Source of the DNA: Melastoma dodecandrum
Taxonomy: Eukaryota > Streptophyta > Magnoliopsida > Myrtales > Melastomataceae
Direction: 5' to 3'
DNA length: 64,000 nt
NCBI GenBank assembly: GCA_029817715.1
Contig: JARUPY010000602.1
Coordinates: forward strand, 2,683,501 to 2,747,500
Each line of letters opens with the position of its first letter. Position 1 is the first letter of the stretch. The translations under genes were made by a program, and so were the position numbers. Positions 47,239 to 59,905 of this stretch are shown piece by piece. A model generated the notes under the pieces. The model had not been told where the DNA came from. It did not search any database and saw nothing but the letters and a program-made list of their open reading frames with translations.

Positions 47239-50200
47239 CCTGCAAATTCACAAGCAGAAGCCAACCTAATGATGACCTGCTGCAGACGCCCATGCTCCAT
47301 CAAATTGTTGACAAACCTTGCCTCGCTACCCACAAGTGACGAAGCTTTACCTTGGGAACCTCAAGCTACGCCTGCTTCTGTGCCTTCCCCTACTCTTCCT
47401 TCCTCGACCTTCGTAACCTAGACATTCTTATCTTCTCGCTCCCCTTCCTTCGTACTCCAAGGCGACTCTCCCCGAGAGGACCAAGACCTCACTTCATGCC
47501 ATCACCAACCGCACAACCAAGCCCCAAGGTAGGCCTGACTCTCCGACGGCGTGGAGACCCCCCCTCGAACCAGCTCCAACCTGACTCCAACAACAGAGGG
47601 CAACGACAACGACGGCCGGTTCGACTTCAACTTACCTTGGCGATGACAACGAAGGCCATTTCTGGCGTTTACTGCGGAGCCCCCCGAAACTTCCAGCCGT
47701 CTCCCACGTCGTCTTCAGTCGTCTCCTGATCGCGACAGCGACGAAGTTACCAGTCTCGATCAAGACAGCTTCACTGTGGTTGCAGCAAACACCAGCGGAA
47801 CTTGGAAACACCAAACCCAAACGTGCAACGTCCCCACTCCCACACCAGATGCAACGACTCCCACTGACATTTTGGCCAGCGAACCAAACCCACAACAAAG
47901 GGAAAGCCTACCCTGTTCTGCATCAACAGCAAACCTTGCTCCTCTTGGCATCGGCTCCCCAAAGTCTGACCAGCCCAACCTGTATGTCCAGCAGCGCCCT
48001 TGTCCACAATGGTCTCATCCCGCGTCAGATAGCAGTCGGTGCGTTCCAGCAAAGCCAGCGTGTTCCTCCTTCAATCCGGCGTTGACAATCAGACCCCTTC
48101 ACCGACGAAATCACCGAGGCTGACTCCTCGACAACAGCAAAAATCGGTAACCCCAAGGCGGATCCCACTTCGACGGCACGTGGCTCCACAATAGCCGATC
48201 CCGACACCCACAGCCGCATCAGGAACACACCCCCCGGCAACGACCAAGCAAGACCCGTAAATTTGATTTATAAAATATAATGATTTTGTGTATGTTCAAA
48301 TAAGTACATAGATGAGTCAAACGTGGACTTAGTCAAAATCCGACGTGGACATGAGAGTTTAGTATTCTCGTGGTTAATTGATGTTGTTAACGAGACATTA
48401 TCGATGCTGGGTTCGGTTACGTGTGATTATGTCACGCGAGAAAGGGGACGTCCTGACTCAAACGTAATCGGATTCGGGTAGCGATCTTGTTCGCGTTCCA
48501 CGTCAAGGATTCTAAGACTATAATTAACCGACGAACTTTTATACATTTTATTTAAGGGAATTGTAACCCAATTCACGTGAACATAAATAGAAAATATGAT
48601 TTATAAAAGAAAAGGAAAGAAACAAAACTATAAAACAAATTATGAGGTAATACGGGGGATAAGACGCAAGGGAGATGACTTCCTCCCGAAGTTTCCTTTT
48701 CACCTTGGGGGTTGTGAGCTTACCCGGTAGCCGTCGTCGTCGGGGGAAGGGCACCCATAGGAAGAGGTGCAGCGCCAGGTCTGAGAACACCAAGGGGAGG
48801 AGAACTCGCGATTGGAAGAGTTCGGAGCAGAGTCTGTACGTCTCACTCTCCCTCCCCCTCTGTGGTCCTTCATTTCCTTGGTTACGGATGCGTGCTTTGG
48901 GTAGGGTCATCGGGGAGGGTCGGGTAGGTCGGTGATCTTGTTCGTGTAGCCGTTTCATGAAGTTCGACTGTAGGGACCGGTTGTGTAATACCCAACTCAG
49001 AACCGTTGGGCAAGGACCCTGTGGAGCTATGGCCGAATAGTTTCGGGCGGCCGGGGACTAGCTTAGCACGATGGAACAAGGGCCGTGGAGAACGCGGCCT
49101 TCACCCGTGTCCCCTGTTCGTGTTGTCATGGGACAGGCTGAACAGGTTCGGTAAAGACGGTGCGTAGAGGAGTGCTCGTGTTATCCTACCCATTGGATGT
49201 GGTGGTATTGTGGGAGAGTTACTCTCCGATGTCCTTGCTGCTCGAATCCAGCCTGTGGTGGCGAACTTTGCAGGAAAACGCGCTGAGCGCGAGTCTTCTT
49301 CGTGATGCTTCCGTTTATTCGTGTCGTGGTACGGTGAGGCATTGTTCCTTATAGTCTGTAGCTGCCCGTGATTGTGTAGGCCGAGATGTCCAGGTACAAC
49401 CACACTCAGGATGTCCGTGTGCCTGTTAATTGAGAAATGAATTGCTGAAATCTGGTTACAGATTACTTTGAATGGAATGGGGTTAAGTCGAATAACTTCC
49501 CTTGTCGGCAGCGAGTCCCTAGAGCAGATGAATTGTACGCTTGTCTAAAATTGTTTGACCGAGGTTGTGGTAATCTGTCTGTTGCGCATGTGTAGACAGC
49601 CTCGTGTTGAGGGAGCTGCACTGGATAGGCTTATGAATCTACTGTGAAATCCTGAGTTTGATAAAGCCTTGCGTTATTTTGAAACGATCAGGCTGGCTGT
49701 CCATTGAGTATGCTCGTGTATGTGAATAATTGTCCCTACGGAAAATCTGAGAGATGATTTTGACGTGGTTGGGGATTGGAAGACGGCGTTGCGGCTGATC
49801 CATGGGAATTTTAGCGAGTATTACGGATTGGACCAACCACGGTGGTTGGGTTCCGTAAAGATTGTAAGTAATTAATGGTTTGGAAATGAAGTCGCCGCCG
49901 TTCACAATCTGGACGGACTACGTCTTCTTGGTTACCGAGCTGTAGATAATGATTTGGATTGGAGAGTATTATTCCCGACTGTATGTCGGAGGAGGACGGG
50001 GAGGCGACGACCACTCGCGGTCGTGTCTGCTGGCCATTACCCGGGCGCTCCCGGAGGAGAGGGTGGGGACGTACTGTGAGGGTCCTGGCACCGAACGAAG
50101 TATTGATATACGAGAGACGAGAGAATGAGGGAGTCGCTTGAGAGTTGTGAGCGTTATTGGATTTGTCTTAGATTTCTGTATATATATGTTGTTACGTAGA

Positions 50201-50640
50201 AGGTTGAATTAGTGATTATAATGAGGTATGCTTTATAATATGTATGCATATAACTGCCTTGAGAAGGGTTGATATAAGATGTTGGAAATTATTATTATCC
50301 GATTAATGTTGATTTGTATTGCTTATTGTATAATCCATATGCTGCACAAAGAGACCTTTTATAAAGATTGCACGTTAGAAAAAGTTAGGGGTCTCATGTT
50401 TCGTATGTGCATAGGGTGAGGTGTATTCGGCGATTTATCGCTGATCCCAATAGGGGACTATTTTTTTAGTGTGATGCAGGGTTAAATGGGAAAAGGAGGA
50501 CACGTGGCTTGGATTTTTATAGCAAGACAGTAAACATTGCCACGGTGGAGGTAAAGTATTGTCGCTTCCGCAGTTTGACCGTCAAAGGACGGAGAACTAT
50601 TCTGATATAAATGAGAAAAATTTGCAGGACGTTTCACCCA
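47239..50640. repeat. Repetitive, GC-variable block of likely degraded LTR elements
   Basis: A C-rich block (47340-48250) with long overlapping open frames is followed by AT-rich and then G-rich blocks (48250-50150). The alternation of A-rich stretch and CT- or GA-rich stretch resembles LTRs of the 12-kb element, and 48600-48730 has the same A-rich-to-GGAGG transition as its LTR. I cannot fix ends or target duplications, and I find no gag or pol. Confidence 0.4.
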
Positions 50641-51668
50641 TCATCCTGAAGGGGAAGATCGACATCAACTCCTCCTGTGGCTGTGTGTGTCCATCCCCGC
50701 AACGGCGTAGTCTGCGACTACCAGCAACCATGGTGGCTCCCAATTCCTAACCGACGCCATGCACCTCCAGCAGCCGACAACCCTCATCCCAGCCGCCATG
50801 TCTGTCGCTGGCCGCCGAGGAGATCCCGCCAAACCGGAGGGCAAGAACCCACTCTTCAGCGTACTGGTCGCCACGACCCAGGGCGACCCTTCTTGACAGC
50901 AGGATCATTCGTCCTCGCCACATGCCTCTCAACCGGAGTTATCGAGAGGCCCCACAGCGACGATCATGCCCGTCTCGACCTGTGTGGATCCGGTCTCCAG
51001 ATGCCGCTTCCTCTCTTGAAGTGCGAGGACTCCCTCGTCGACACCGGCCTCCCCTGTTCCGGCGAGAAGCCCCGATCTCCACGGGCAAAAGCAATCCCAC
51101 TCCGTTCCCCTTTGGCCGAAGTTTGCCGGAGCTAAGTCCTACTCAGGTATGCCCGTACTCAATGCGAGTTTGAAATCATTTTTTTTTTGTGGGTTTGGTT
51201 TTATCTTTTTATCATTATGATTATTCTAATTTTTTTTTATGAATTTGTCTTACGAATCTTGGGTCGATTTTTTGTCATTTTCAAAAATGGAAAAACTTTC
51301 AATATCTCACCGCCTCTCCTGCGTGTTGATTCTCTTCGTGGGATCAGAGAGCGTACATTACACAGGTGCATGCTAGGACTTACGTCCATTTTGATCACCT
51401 CGATCGAAACGATTTCCTCGGATTTACATGAAAACACGATTGAAAATCCCGAGCCTTTCTTTTTTCAAGAGTACTGAAAAGTGGTACGAATATTTCAAAG
51501 TAATAAGACATATGCCTTACATTTCAGTTTAATTAAATTCACGGTATGAATTTGACCATCTTCTTTTTTTATGTTTTCTTCGTCTATTTCCTTTATTTTA
51601 CATGAAAAACACGACGTGATTTACACGAACTTTTCGAGGAATCAAAGTTTCACCTGATCATTCCAAAC

Positions 51669-52115
51669 GGTAAAAATCATGTCTTGTTGTTTCAATTCGG
51701 TTAAATTTATATTAATTTAACCGTTACTAACGGTCGTATACCGGTTTCAATCATTTTCTCTGTTTTGCATGTAAAATAACGAGAATTTACTATCAAAGGA
51801 TATTATTTTCCGACATCACGGGGGACAGACATTAACGGGTCACACAACGTCCCATTATCTTTCGACATAACGAAGGATCAATATCAACGGGATACAAAAT
51901 GCTCCATTTAATTCAATCATTTTAAACGGTAAGTCATGTTTTACTGTTTCAGTTCGATTAAATTTACGTCAATTTAACTGTTACTATAAGGCTTTGCACA
52001 TTTCTCTCATTTCTTTTGTTTTGTATGTAAAATAACGAGGAAATCATTACCAAGGGACACTATCTTTCGACAGCACGGAAGATCAACATCAACGGACTAC
52101 ACAACGCCCCTTGAG
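51669..52115. repeat. About 258-bp tandem duplication within the partial LTR
   Basis: The block from 51669 (CGGTAAAAATCATGTCTTG) recurs from about 51928 (CGGTAAGTCATGTTTTACTG), with matching landmarks TGTAAAATAACGAG at ~51769 and ~52026. The GACA-CAC-GAAGGATCA type motif appears a third time near 51865. The 12-kb element has a single copy of this segment. Confidence 0.7.
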
Positions 52116-53101
52116 TATCATTCTTACTCACTTAGTTAATTCTAATTATTTAATGTCTTAATTAGAATTTTCTCACCACCATTTCTTCTACCGCTTTCTT
52201 ATTTGATTTGCATGAAAATCAACCGAGCTTCACGGAAATTCGACAAGGCAAATTTCGAAGACTGAAGGCTCGAAGGCGCGTGTAACAAACCGCGTTTGGT
52301 TAGATCTACCGCGGCCTAAAAAACTGTCGGTATGAAGTGAAAAGGCCCCGACCGGCATTTCAGGTACAAAGGGGAGGTGCGGGCCTTTTCGAACCAAATC
52401 ACATATTCACCTGTAACAGGCTGCGGGCTCAAGTGCATAGGCCCGCAGTCACCATCTTTCCCTGTCCCCTTTTAACTCAATAATTGCTTGTGCTTGTACT
52501 TTTGTCGTTAGGCAACTTAGGTTTATTACTTATGTTGGTGTAAACCAACAAACATGAGTTCGGGTCCAACGCCCGTAAAATAGTGACATGAGTCCGCAGT
52601 TACGTCTGAATCGGGTTCAATGCCCGGTAACTAAAAGTAAACTTTTGGAGCCAACGTCACCTCTTCGCATGCGAGAATGTAAGAGCTAATAAATAGGAAT
52701 CCCCGAACCAACTGTTTTTTTTGACTTAAATAGTTTTAAAAGTAAATCGGTGGCGACTCCGTAATAGCTTACCGAGGTTAAGCAATAACAACTATTTTTT
52801 CGGAGCCATCACGGATGAGGGAAGGCGACACTAGCCGCTCCCGTTCCTCCCGAAAATTCGTTCTTCAGATCTTGCACCGTTCATCTCCCGTTGCCTCTCC
52901 AAGGAGCATAGAGACGATCGGCGAGGGCCAGGATAGGCTTGATTAAGAATTGAGGGAAGATCGACCCCAGTATCCTTCGCAGCGTCTGGACGTTCGAGCC
53001 CTGGCGTCGACCGGAGGACACTAGGGGGAGCGGGCTCGGATCCTCATGTTGTCCGTACCGTAGCGCGCGTGCTAGGCCGGAGGACGCGCGTACATCCCGG
53101 A

Positions 53102-53119
53102 TGGCGACTCCGCTGAGGA
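53102..53119 (+). other. tRNA-Arg primer site of the partial element
   Basis: TGGCGACTCCGCTGAGGA differs from the perfect tRNA-Arg complement by one base and sits 7 bases after the LTR end, exactly as in the 12-kb element. Confidence 0.85.
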
Positions 53120-53700
53120 GTTCTGCATGTGGATTCCTACCGAAATGCTCTTACATTTCATCCACATTCGGAGAGGAGTTTGTTTGCGCATGTATTTATT
53201 TGGCTCGATGCCCTTTGTATGTTCTCATGATAGTGTTTGTATACCGTTTTCATAGGCATGTATAGGTATGCCCGAACTCGGGGCTACGATCTTTAAGGGG
53301 GTCACCGAAAGGCCCAGATGTACTTTTCTTTGTGGTATGGTTTTTGGCCCGGACCTTGTCTCCTTTTGTCCGAGGGAAGTTTAGAAGCATTCATCCGAGA
53401 GCCTAGTATTGTTTGCCCACTACAAGTACCAGACGCGGCACGTGCATTTGTTTATTACTGAGTGACTGCTACATGTGCATGGACATGTGTCAAGTACTCT
53501 TTGTCTGCGATAAACTGTAAAACTAATATTGCTAGTTTTGCAGCATTTGGATTAATCACAAAGGACTTCAACAATCATCTTTTCTCCATTGCCTACCTAT
53601 TTTATCGCTTACTGCATTTCTACATTCGGATGACCACAGGAACATATGCCTAATTGTAGTAGTTGCATCATGTCATCTATCGTTGCATTATGACTGTACG

Positions 53701-54002
53701 GACACAAGGGGATCGTCAATAGATTTCATCCGTTTATGACGACGACGACCTTGTAGTATGTATTGTCGCAATGTAAAGTAGGAAATTTTACCTGAGAAAA
53801 TAAGTGTAATGGTAAATGGTTTCGTAAAATTGAAGCTTGGATTGTTTTTGTACGATGCGAAATTCAATTAAAACCGTAAATAGAGGAGAGGACATGCATT
53901 TCCACATGAATTATTCTTACCGAATTGAGTTCGAGAACAACCACCCGAGATGACAACCGAGATATATGGATCGCTAGACGTGTATAATCGACGACGGACG
54001 AA
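53701..54002. other. 3' flank of the ginkbilobin-like gene
   Basis: A short AT-rich stretch between the truncated retroelement and the minus-strand gene. Nothing coding is seen; it probably holds that gene's 3' UTR. Confidence 0.5.
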
Positions 54003-54410
54003 CTAATAAACGGGGTCGATAATGTAATTCTCGTACCTGGTTCGGCAGTCGTCAAGCGTCATCTGTGCCCCGATTCTGGAGCCGCATAGATCGTTCATAT
54101 ATTCCCAGGTAGTCCAGAGACATGCATGACAATCGTCTGGCGAGAGGCCCCCGTCACATGCTCCATGCCCGTAGCTTTCACCGGGCTGCTTGTCCTTTGA
54201 GTTTCCAGGTGCTAAGTAGTTGTAACCGTGCTCGGACGTCTTGGAGACCACCTCTTGGAGGGCATCTTGAACACAATGATCGTATTCGCAGCCGTCCTTG
54301 GTTTTAGCCCCATTGCAGACATGGTTTCTCATACCGATGTATGGATATCCTCCAACCGAGTAGCTCACAAGGGCTACGATTGCCGCCACAGCCCACACCA
54401 CTGATTTCAT
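54003..54410 (-). CDS. Secreted ginkbilobin-2-like (Gnk2/DUF26) protein
   Basis: A single exon encodes 135 residues. Residues 1-20 form a signal peptide (MKSVVWAVAAIVALVSYSVG). The mature part carries the DUF26 motif C-x8-C-x2-C at C85, C94 and C97 (ACDGGLSPDDCHACLW), plus further cysteines at 32, 41 and 46 that would form disulfides. Ginkbilobin-type single-domain proteins are extracellular and some bind mannose and inhibit fungi; that function is inferred here from the family only. The length equals that of known single-domain members. A TATA box lies 58 bases upstream of the start. Confidence 0.9.
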   Translation of the reverse strand: MKSVVWAVAAIVALVSYSVGGYPYIGMRNHVCNGAKTKDGCEYDHCVQDALQEVVSKTSEHGYNYLAPGNSKDKQPGESYGHGACDGGLSPDDCHACLWTTWEYMNDLCGSRIGAQMTLDDCRTRYENYIIDPVY

Positions 54411-54467
54411 CTTTTACTCTTCCCTCTTCTCGTTCCTGGTGCTCATTTCGCTGGCTTTTCAAGTTGT

Positions 54468-54474
54468 TTTTATA
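54468..54474 (-). promoter_or_regulatory. Probable TATA box of the ginkbilobin-like gene
   Basis: TATAAAA on the minus strand lies 58 bases upstream of the start codon at 54410. Confidence 0.65.
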
Positions 54475-56682
54475 CCTACAGGCATGAAGTAACTTGCTGG
54501 GTGCATGTGCCAAACTTCCATCCGCCAGGATTTGTCTTGGCCCTTGCTGTGCGATGTGTTTGGCGAATGGTTCCACCGAAAGATGTGGAATTTTGCATGG
54601 TGTCCGCTCCACTGTCGTGCCATTTTGTCCAATTGGTTCGACCTGATTCGGCTCGGACCATTCCATGAAGCTGTTTACGGCTGCTTTTAGGGTGGATTTC
54701 AGGCGGGTTTCTTCGAGCATATATGTCTAGCATTTTTTGTCATCGGCCGGCAATGTTCATAATATTTTGAGAACCCTGTTTTTGACGCCATCACTTCCGT
54801 AATATCACGACATGAAAGTGAAGACTCATACTACGATTCGGAGAATTTAAGGTCGGCAGGAATCGATGGAAACAAGGTAAAAAATTATCGCTTCTCCGGA
54901 AACAACAAGAAAATCTTGTCATGCATGTCATAACAGTCGTAATTATGCACGTAGAGTCAATACAATAATGATTTCTATTCCGGTAATCCGGTTGTTGTTA
55001 ATTTACCGACCGTTTCACTTGTGACTTCTTGTTTAAGAAATACGTGCCCAGTCATCCTCCTCCCTTCCTCTTGCGGTAATGCCAGTGATCTGCTGCGACG
55101 CCTGGAGTCCTTGTGTTGACGGCAAGCAAAACCACCCCCGAGTCATTGTGTTCGTGTGTTGTCGCGAAGAGCCATTAGTCCATGTCCCGTTCTCTGTAGT
55201 CGGTCTCGTAAGTCTTCTTGACCTTCCATTGCCCTAGCTGTACTCTGCCGTTTATGTTTGTGTTTTCTACCCTTGGAACAGTGTGTCTCCCGTTCTGTGT
55301 TGTGTGATCCTAGTTGTTGGGATTTTTTAACCTCTCCCGTGTTCTCCTTTTCCCCTGCTGTTATCATCCTCTTCGCCCATGATTTCATGTTTGCTTTTTA
55401 TTTTAGATCCGCTTTATCAAAGGTGCCACGACCACTTGCCTAGGCGCTAAGGCGAGGTGGGGTGAGGTCATGGCACCGGAAACATCCCTGGGCATGCATC
55501 ATTGTGAAGGCGACGCCGGGCAAGTGCCTTAGTTGGAGCTTTCGGGCACCCATGTGCTTAAAAGCATCACTCGGGCGCTCTTCTAATCTGAAAACGTAAC
55601 TCGGTGTCAATATATATAATCTGAAAACGTAACATAGCGACTATATAAAAACGTAAAGAACGGTGGTGCGGGAGGTCCTCACCGCAGTTGCCACGCTTGA
55701 GACAAGTCCACGTCCATGGCTGTTGCGCTTCATGTGAGCTCAGGGCAGAATCCATTTGCTTGTGCGAAGTTAGTGAGGGCGTCAGTTGCGAATGTTCAAC
55801 GGAGGAGATGATGCAGCCGCCTTCATACCCTCGTTCTCGGAGATGATTCAGCCAGCAATCGCGAAGAGACGCACAAATAACATAAGTATTTGCACAATCG
55901 GCCACACAACACACGAAAGAACATGAATAATTGAAGTTGCCGTGACTACGCCATGCCGAGAGAAAGGGAGACCGTGTCAAAAAAATATTTTATAAAATAG
56001 GATGATTAGTTTTCAAAAATCGTTAAATAATGTCCCAAATTCGGTTATATAAATATTGAATTCGTTTTATAAAGAACTCATTGTTTATAACACTGAGTTT
56101 GTTTTGAAAAAGTGCAACCCGGTGTATGTAACAACGAATTCATAAAACTATGAAAACTAACATAGTACTAATTTGAGGATTTTATTTCATTTTTTTTGTA
56201 AAATTCATCGTATTAATTTTCCAAAGCAATTTCAAACTGTATCCTGTCTGCGTACAGGAAGGGTTGAAATTACCCCTATAAAAAAATATTTTTGAATTTT
56301 GGGTAAATCTTAATATTAATCAGGTTTTGACTTTCGAGTGATTAATTTAATTGTTGCAGTTATTTAAAATTTACTTATACTATTATTGTTATTAAATCAA
56401 TAATAACCAAACGGGCCGGGGGGTGACAACCGACTGGGTTTCATCTCGCTATTTGGGGGGCGTAAAAATTCTGACTTGACTTTTGCGGATTTCCCGTTTC
56501 TGGGAAAGTTCGGCCCAGTGAAAAAGCTCCGGACTTCGGTGGTTTCATCCTGTGATTTTGTCGTGGGCGTGTTAATTGAATTTTTCGGGTGGTTATTTTT
56601 GTTTTAATTTAGGGTTTGGGTCGATTGAGTTGATTGATATACTGATTGTTGGCGAGAGTGGTGGCGGGGGTGGTAAAGAGAT
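54475..56682. other. Intergenic between the ginkbilobin-like and Dr1 genes
   Basis: No gene is supported; frames such as 55567-55980 (minus) look accidental. At 55420-55570 a GC-rich block with CCTAGGCGCTAAGGCGAGG resembles the interior of the hAT MITE but has no clear termini. The final ~250 bases are the Dr1 promoter and 5' UTR. Confidence 0.45.
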
Positions 56683-59111
56683 ATGGATCCGATGGATATA
56701 GTCGGGAAATCGAAGGAGGATGCTTCCCTCCCAAAAGGTCAGTCAGTCAGTTACTTCCCTTGATTTTTTGCTCCTCTTTTTAGTGGATTTTTAGGGGGGG
56801 AAGTTCCTTGTGCTAGTGTTGGAATTGGGGGGTTCGGTTGATTTGTGGCGTTGTTTGTGATTTCTCGGGTGGCTGTGGTGAGGTGTGTTGATTGGCCCGA
56901 TTGGTTTACGGCGTTGATGTTTAGGGAGAAACTTCTTCGGTACTTCATTCAGGGTGAGGATGGAGGGGATTGATGTGGGTTGCTTTTGTTTGTCAATTTA
57001 TGGTTAGTGTGAAGGGAGTTGATGGGGGCCGGAGTCATGGCTTTGTGTTCAGTTGGGATTATGACTATGTTGTGGAGCCTTTTTGTGCTGTGACAATTGG
57101 TGGATAAGGCGTCGGGTGTGAAACTGTCCATTGTGGTTCTGCAACTAAGGAGAGGAATATGTGGGAATTCAATTTGCATGTGGTGGCATATGAGGGGCTG
57201 GATGATGTGTAGAGAGAATGGGATAAAGAGCAGGCTGTCTTATGCCAAATGGAAGACTCTTTTGAATTAAAACAAGACTGGTATCAGAAAACAAAAAAAG
57301 AAAATGACCACAAAAACTCCTTCCTAGTTTGGGGTCAGTGCGAATAAGACTGACAAGAGGGGGCAATGGGAGCGCTTAAAGGAAAGCTATTCGCTTTTGT
57401 AAATTGAGTTTATCTTTCAGCTGTGCGATAATGACTGCTTGTCAGCTCATGTCTCTTGTTGTTGTTTCACTAAAGCAAAGCTATTTGCTTTTGTAGCAAC
57501 AATGACCAAAATTATTAAGGAGATGCTGCCGCCTGATGTTCGTGTTGCGCGGGACGCTCAAGATCTTCTGATTGAGTGTTGTGTGGGTGAGTACTACAGT
57601 GTTCAAAATTTTGCTCTATTGGCCTTCTTTTGTGATTCTGCAAAAGTTTATCTCATTGCCTAGCCCACTTGGTCATTTACAGACTCCTTAATTCACTCCT
57701 ATGGAAATACTACTTATATGCTTTGGTTTGCTTGGATATAGTCCTGAAGGAATAACTGCATACTGATACTGCCTGCCACCTGTTGTAACTACGCTGTGGA
57801 TGGTTTTTCTCTTCTTTTCTGAAAACAAGGAAGATTCTTTTCAAGGACGTCCTAATCTTGTATGTTGCGATGATTTTCTGTGCTCATTTTTACACCCAAA
57901 AAATTCTTCCATACTTATTTCACAGCTAGATTTGATGAGAGAGAGAGAGAGAGATTCAATAATATTTGATTGCTGTGTTCTTTTATGTTCCATCAGTTGT
58001 CAATGCACTTTCAAGAATTCGACTCGTGTCTTGAGCATCTCTCTCCATGTAAAACTGCTGTATGAATCACAATGATTCACAGAGATGTGCTGTGCCTTGT
58101 TATCTTCAAGAAATTGATTCTCTGGTTTAACATGACCAATTATTTTTGTATTTTTCATCATGGGATTGGATCTGTGATGCCTTAACCGTGATGTTCTTTT
58201 CACTTGTTTGTCGTGTTTGCAGAGTTCATAAATCTTGTATCATCAGAATCAAATGAAGTATGCAATAGAGAAGATAAAAGAACGATTGCACCAGAGCATG
58301 TACTAAAGGCCTTAGAGGTTTTTATCATTCCAACTCTGCTTCTTGTGCTTCTACTTCTTTTATTAGGTTTTGGATAGCCTTTCTTCCCTGCACTAGCTCG
58401 GTCAGTGTACTTACTCGGGCATATATGGGCCTGTTCATTTATGGTAATTGAGCAAAGTAGTTGATTACAATCATTTATGAGCGCAAAAGTAGCGTCAAAA
58501 TTTTCCCCTTGTTACTCTTCATAAGAATGATTTGACATTCATTTAATTACTGGACTCAAGAGTCGAGACTTTGATTCTGAAATTGTGTTTCCATATATCA
58601 TGGAAAGGATGACAGATTGGTATATCAAGTCTACATTTTTGGAGGTTGCAACATGGGTCCTGGGTCAATTTTGCCGTGCAGTTTGCCTTGGAGTCTGTCG
58701 AGTTTTCTGATCACAAGTCCCTAGATGATTGCTCTTATACCACTGTTTCTCCCAGGTTCTTGGATTTAGTGGATATATTGAAGACGTGTACGCTGCATAT
58801 GAACAGCACAAGCTCGAGACAATGGTGATTATTTACTTGGGTTTCCCTACATGTTCTTTTCAGCATATGCTTCTTGCTTAAAGGATGATAGTTAACTGAA
58901 TTAACGTGTTCTGTTGTTGTAACTGCATTCTCAGCAGGACTCCCTCAAAGGGAGCGGCGGCGGAGGTGGCAGATGGAATAACGGATCAGAGATGACTGAG
59001 GAAGAAGCTCTCGCTGAACAACAGAGGATGTTTGCTGAGGCACGCGCAAGGATGAACGGTGGGTCCGCCGCGCCCAAACAACCGGACATAGAGCCTGACC
59101 AAGAGAGCTAG
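56683..59111 (+). CDS. NC2-beta / Dr1 homologue, transcription repressor
   Basis: Five exons, 56683-56737, 57497-57586, 58223-58317, 58756-58824 and 58935-59111, encode 161 residues. Residues ~19-90 form a histone fold of the NF-YB/Dr1 type: TMTKIIKEMLPPDVRVARDA, LLIECCVEFINLVSSESNEV, REDKRTIAPEHVLKALEVLG. The region GFSGYIEDVYAAYEQHK matches Dr1 rather than NF-YB. With NC2-alpha, Dr1 binds TBP on promoters and blocks entry of TFIIA and TFIIB. The Gly-rich linker and EEEALAEQQRMFAEARARM helix form the family's repression region. The last intron ends CAGCAG, so two acceptors three bases apart are possible. Length agrees with plant Dr1 proteins. Confidence 0.95.
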
Positions 59112-59905
59112 TAGTAGAAACCATGTGCTCTGCAATATGACCGACCAACCCGACCTAGGCGAGCATCACTCCCTAATTCCGAACTTATGTGTCTGTTACT
59201 GTCATCATTATTATTATTGGTTGTTTAGAGCTTTGTACAGAAGAAGAAGCAGTGGGAGAAGTAAATGTAAGGTTTTGTTGGGGGGGCGCTCAAGTTTGGA
59301 TTAGAAAGAAGTATTTTTGCCAACCCAAAGAACTTGTAATTTCCGAAGGAATGGTATCATGGCACATTGGGTCGTAATTTTAGTTTTGCTAGCTAAAATC
59401 ACTCTTTTACAATATTTTCTATTATATTTAAAGGGTTTTGTTACATTTTAAGTTTAGTGAAAAAAAAAATAGCTTAGAAAGTTTTGAAGTTTCTTAAGTC
59501 TATCGATAACTTTATAAGTTCGTTTTTTTTTTAATTTGGACAAAGTCAAAGTAAAAAGTTTAATTTGATCGTAGTATTTCAGGAATTTAAATTTATCATA
59601 TTTTGATAATTTTTTTTCTGGTAAGGAAACATAACTCAATATTTAATTTCTTTTGAGAAAGAATATTTACATAAGATATGATTATAAAAGCTTATTTGGT
59701 ACCGATAAATTCATATAATTAACTTAATATAATTAATATCATGTTTTGTCGTGTTCTTACCATTTCTTTACACGAGATCGTTCCTTGTTCCTTATACTAT
59801 CAACGCTGGTCGTCCCAGAATACTAACATAAAACCCTAAAACCTCATTTCACTTTTCCTCCACCAGCGAAAACCCTAATTCCACTTCCACCTCAAAACCC
59901 TAGCC
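59112..59905. other. Intergenic between Dr1 and the helicase
   Basis: The Dr1 3' UTR occupies the first ~250 bases. The middle is strongly AT-rich. The last ~100 bases repeat AAACCCTA-type motifs (59832, 59869, 59896), a telo-box-like element common in promoters of plant ribosome-biogenesis genes, which suits the helicase downstream. Confidence 0.55.

Larger units (their letters stand above)
50650..53700 (+). mobile_element. Partial relative of the 12-kb element: 5' LTR, primer site and leader
   Basis: The sequence 52420-53094 matches the reverse complement of the 12-kb element's LTR, ending GCGCGTACA at 53094. It is followed by the same 7-base spacer TCCCGGA and the primer site, then by leader sequence (53120-53700) matching 15500-16150 in reverse. 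C-rich DNA at 50650-51150 corresponds to the GC-rich LTR block and 51170-51250 to its A-rich block. The left LTR end was not located and no 3' LTR is present, so this is a truncated copy on the plus strand. Divergence is much higher than between the two LTRs of the 12-kb element. Confidence 0.8.

Noticed and set aside
55567..55980. 137-codon minus-strand frame
   Set aside because: No signal peptide, domain or splice context; composition does not look like a conserved protein.
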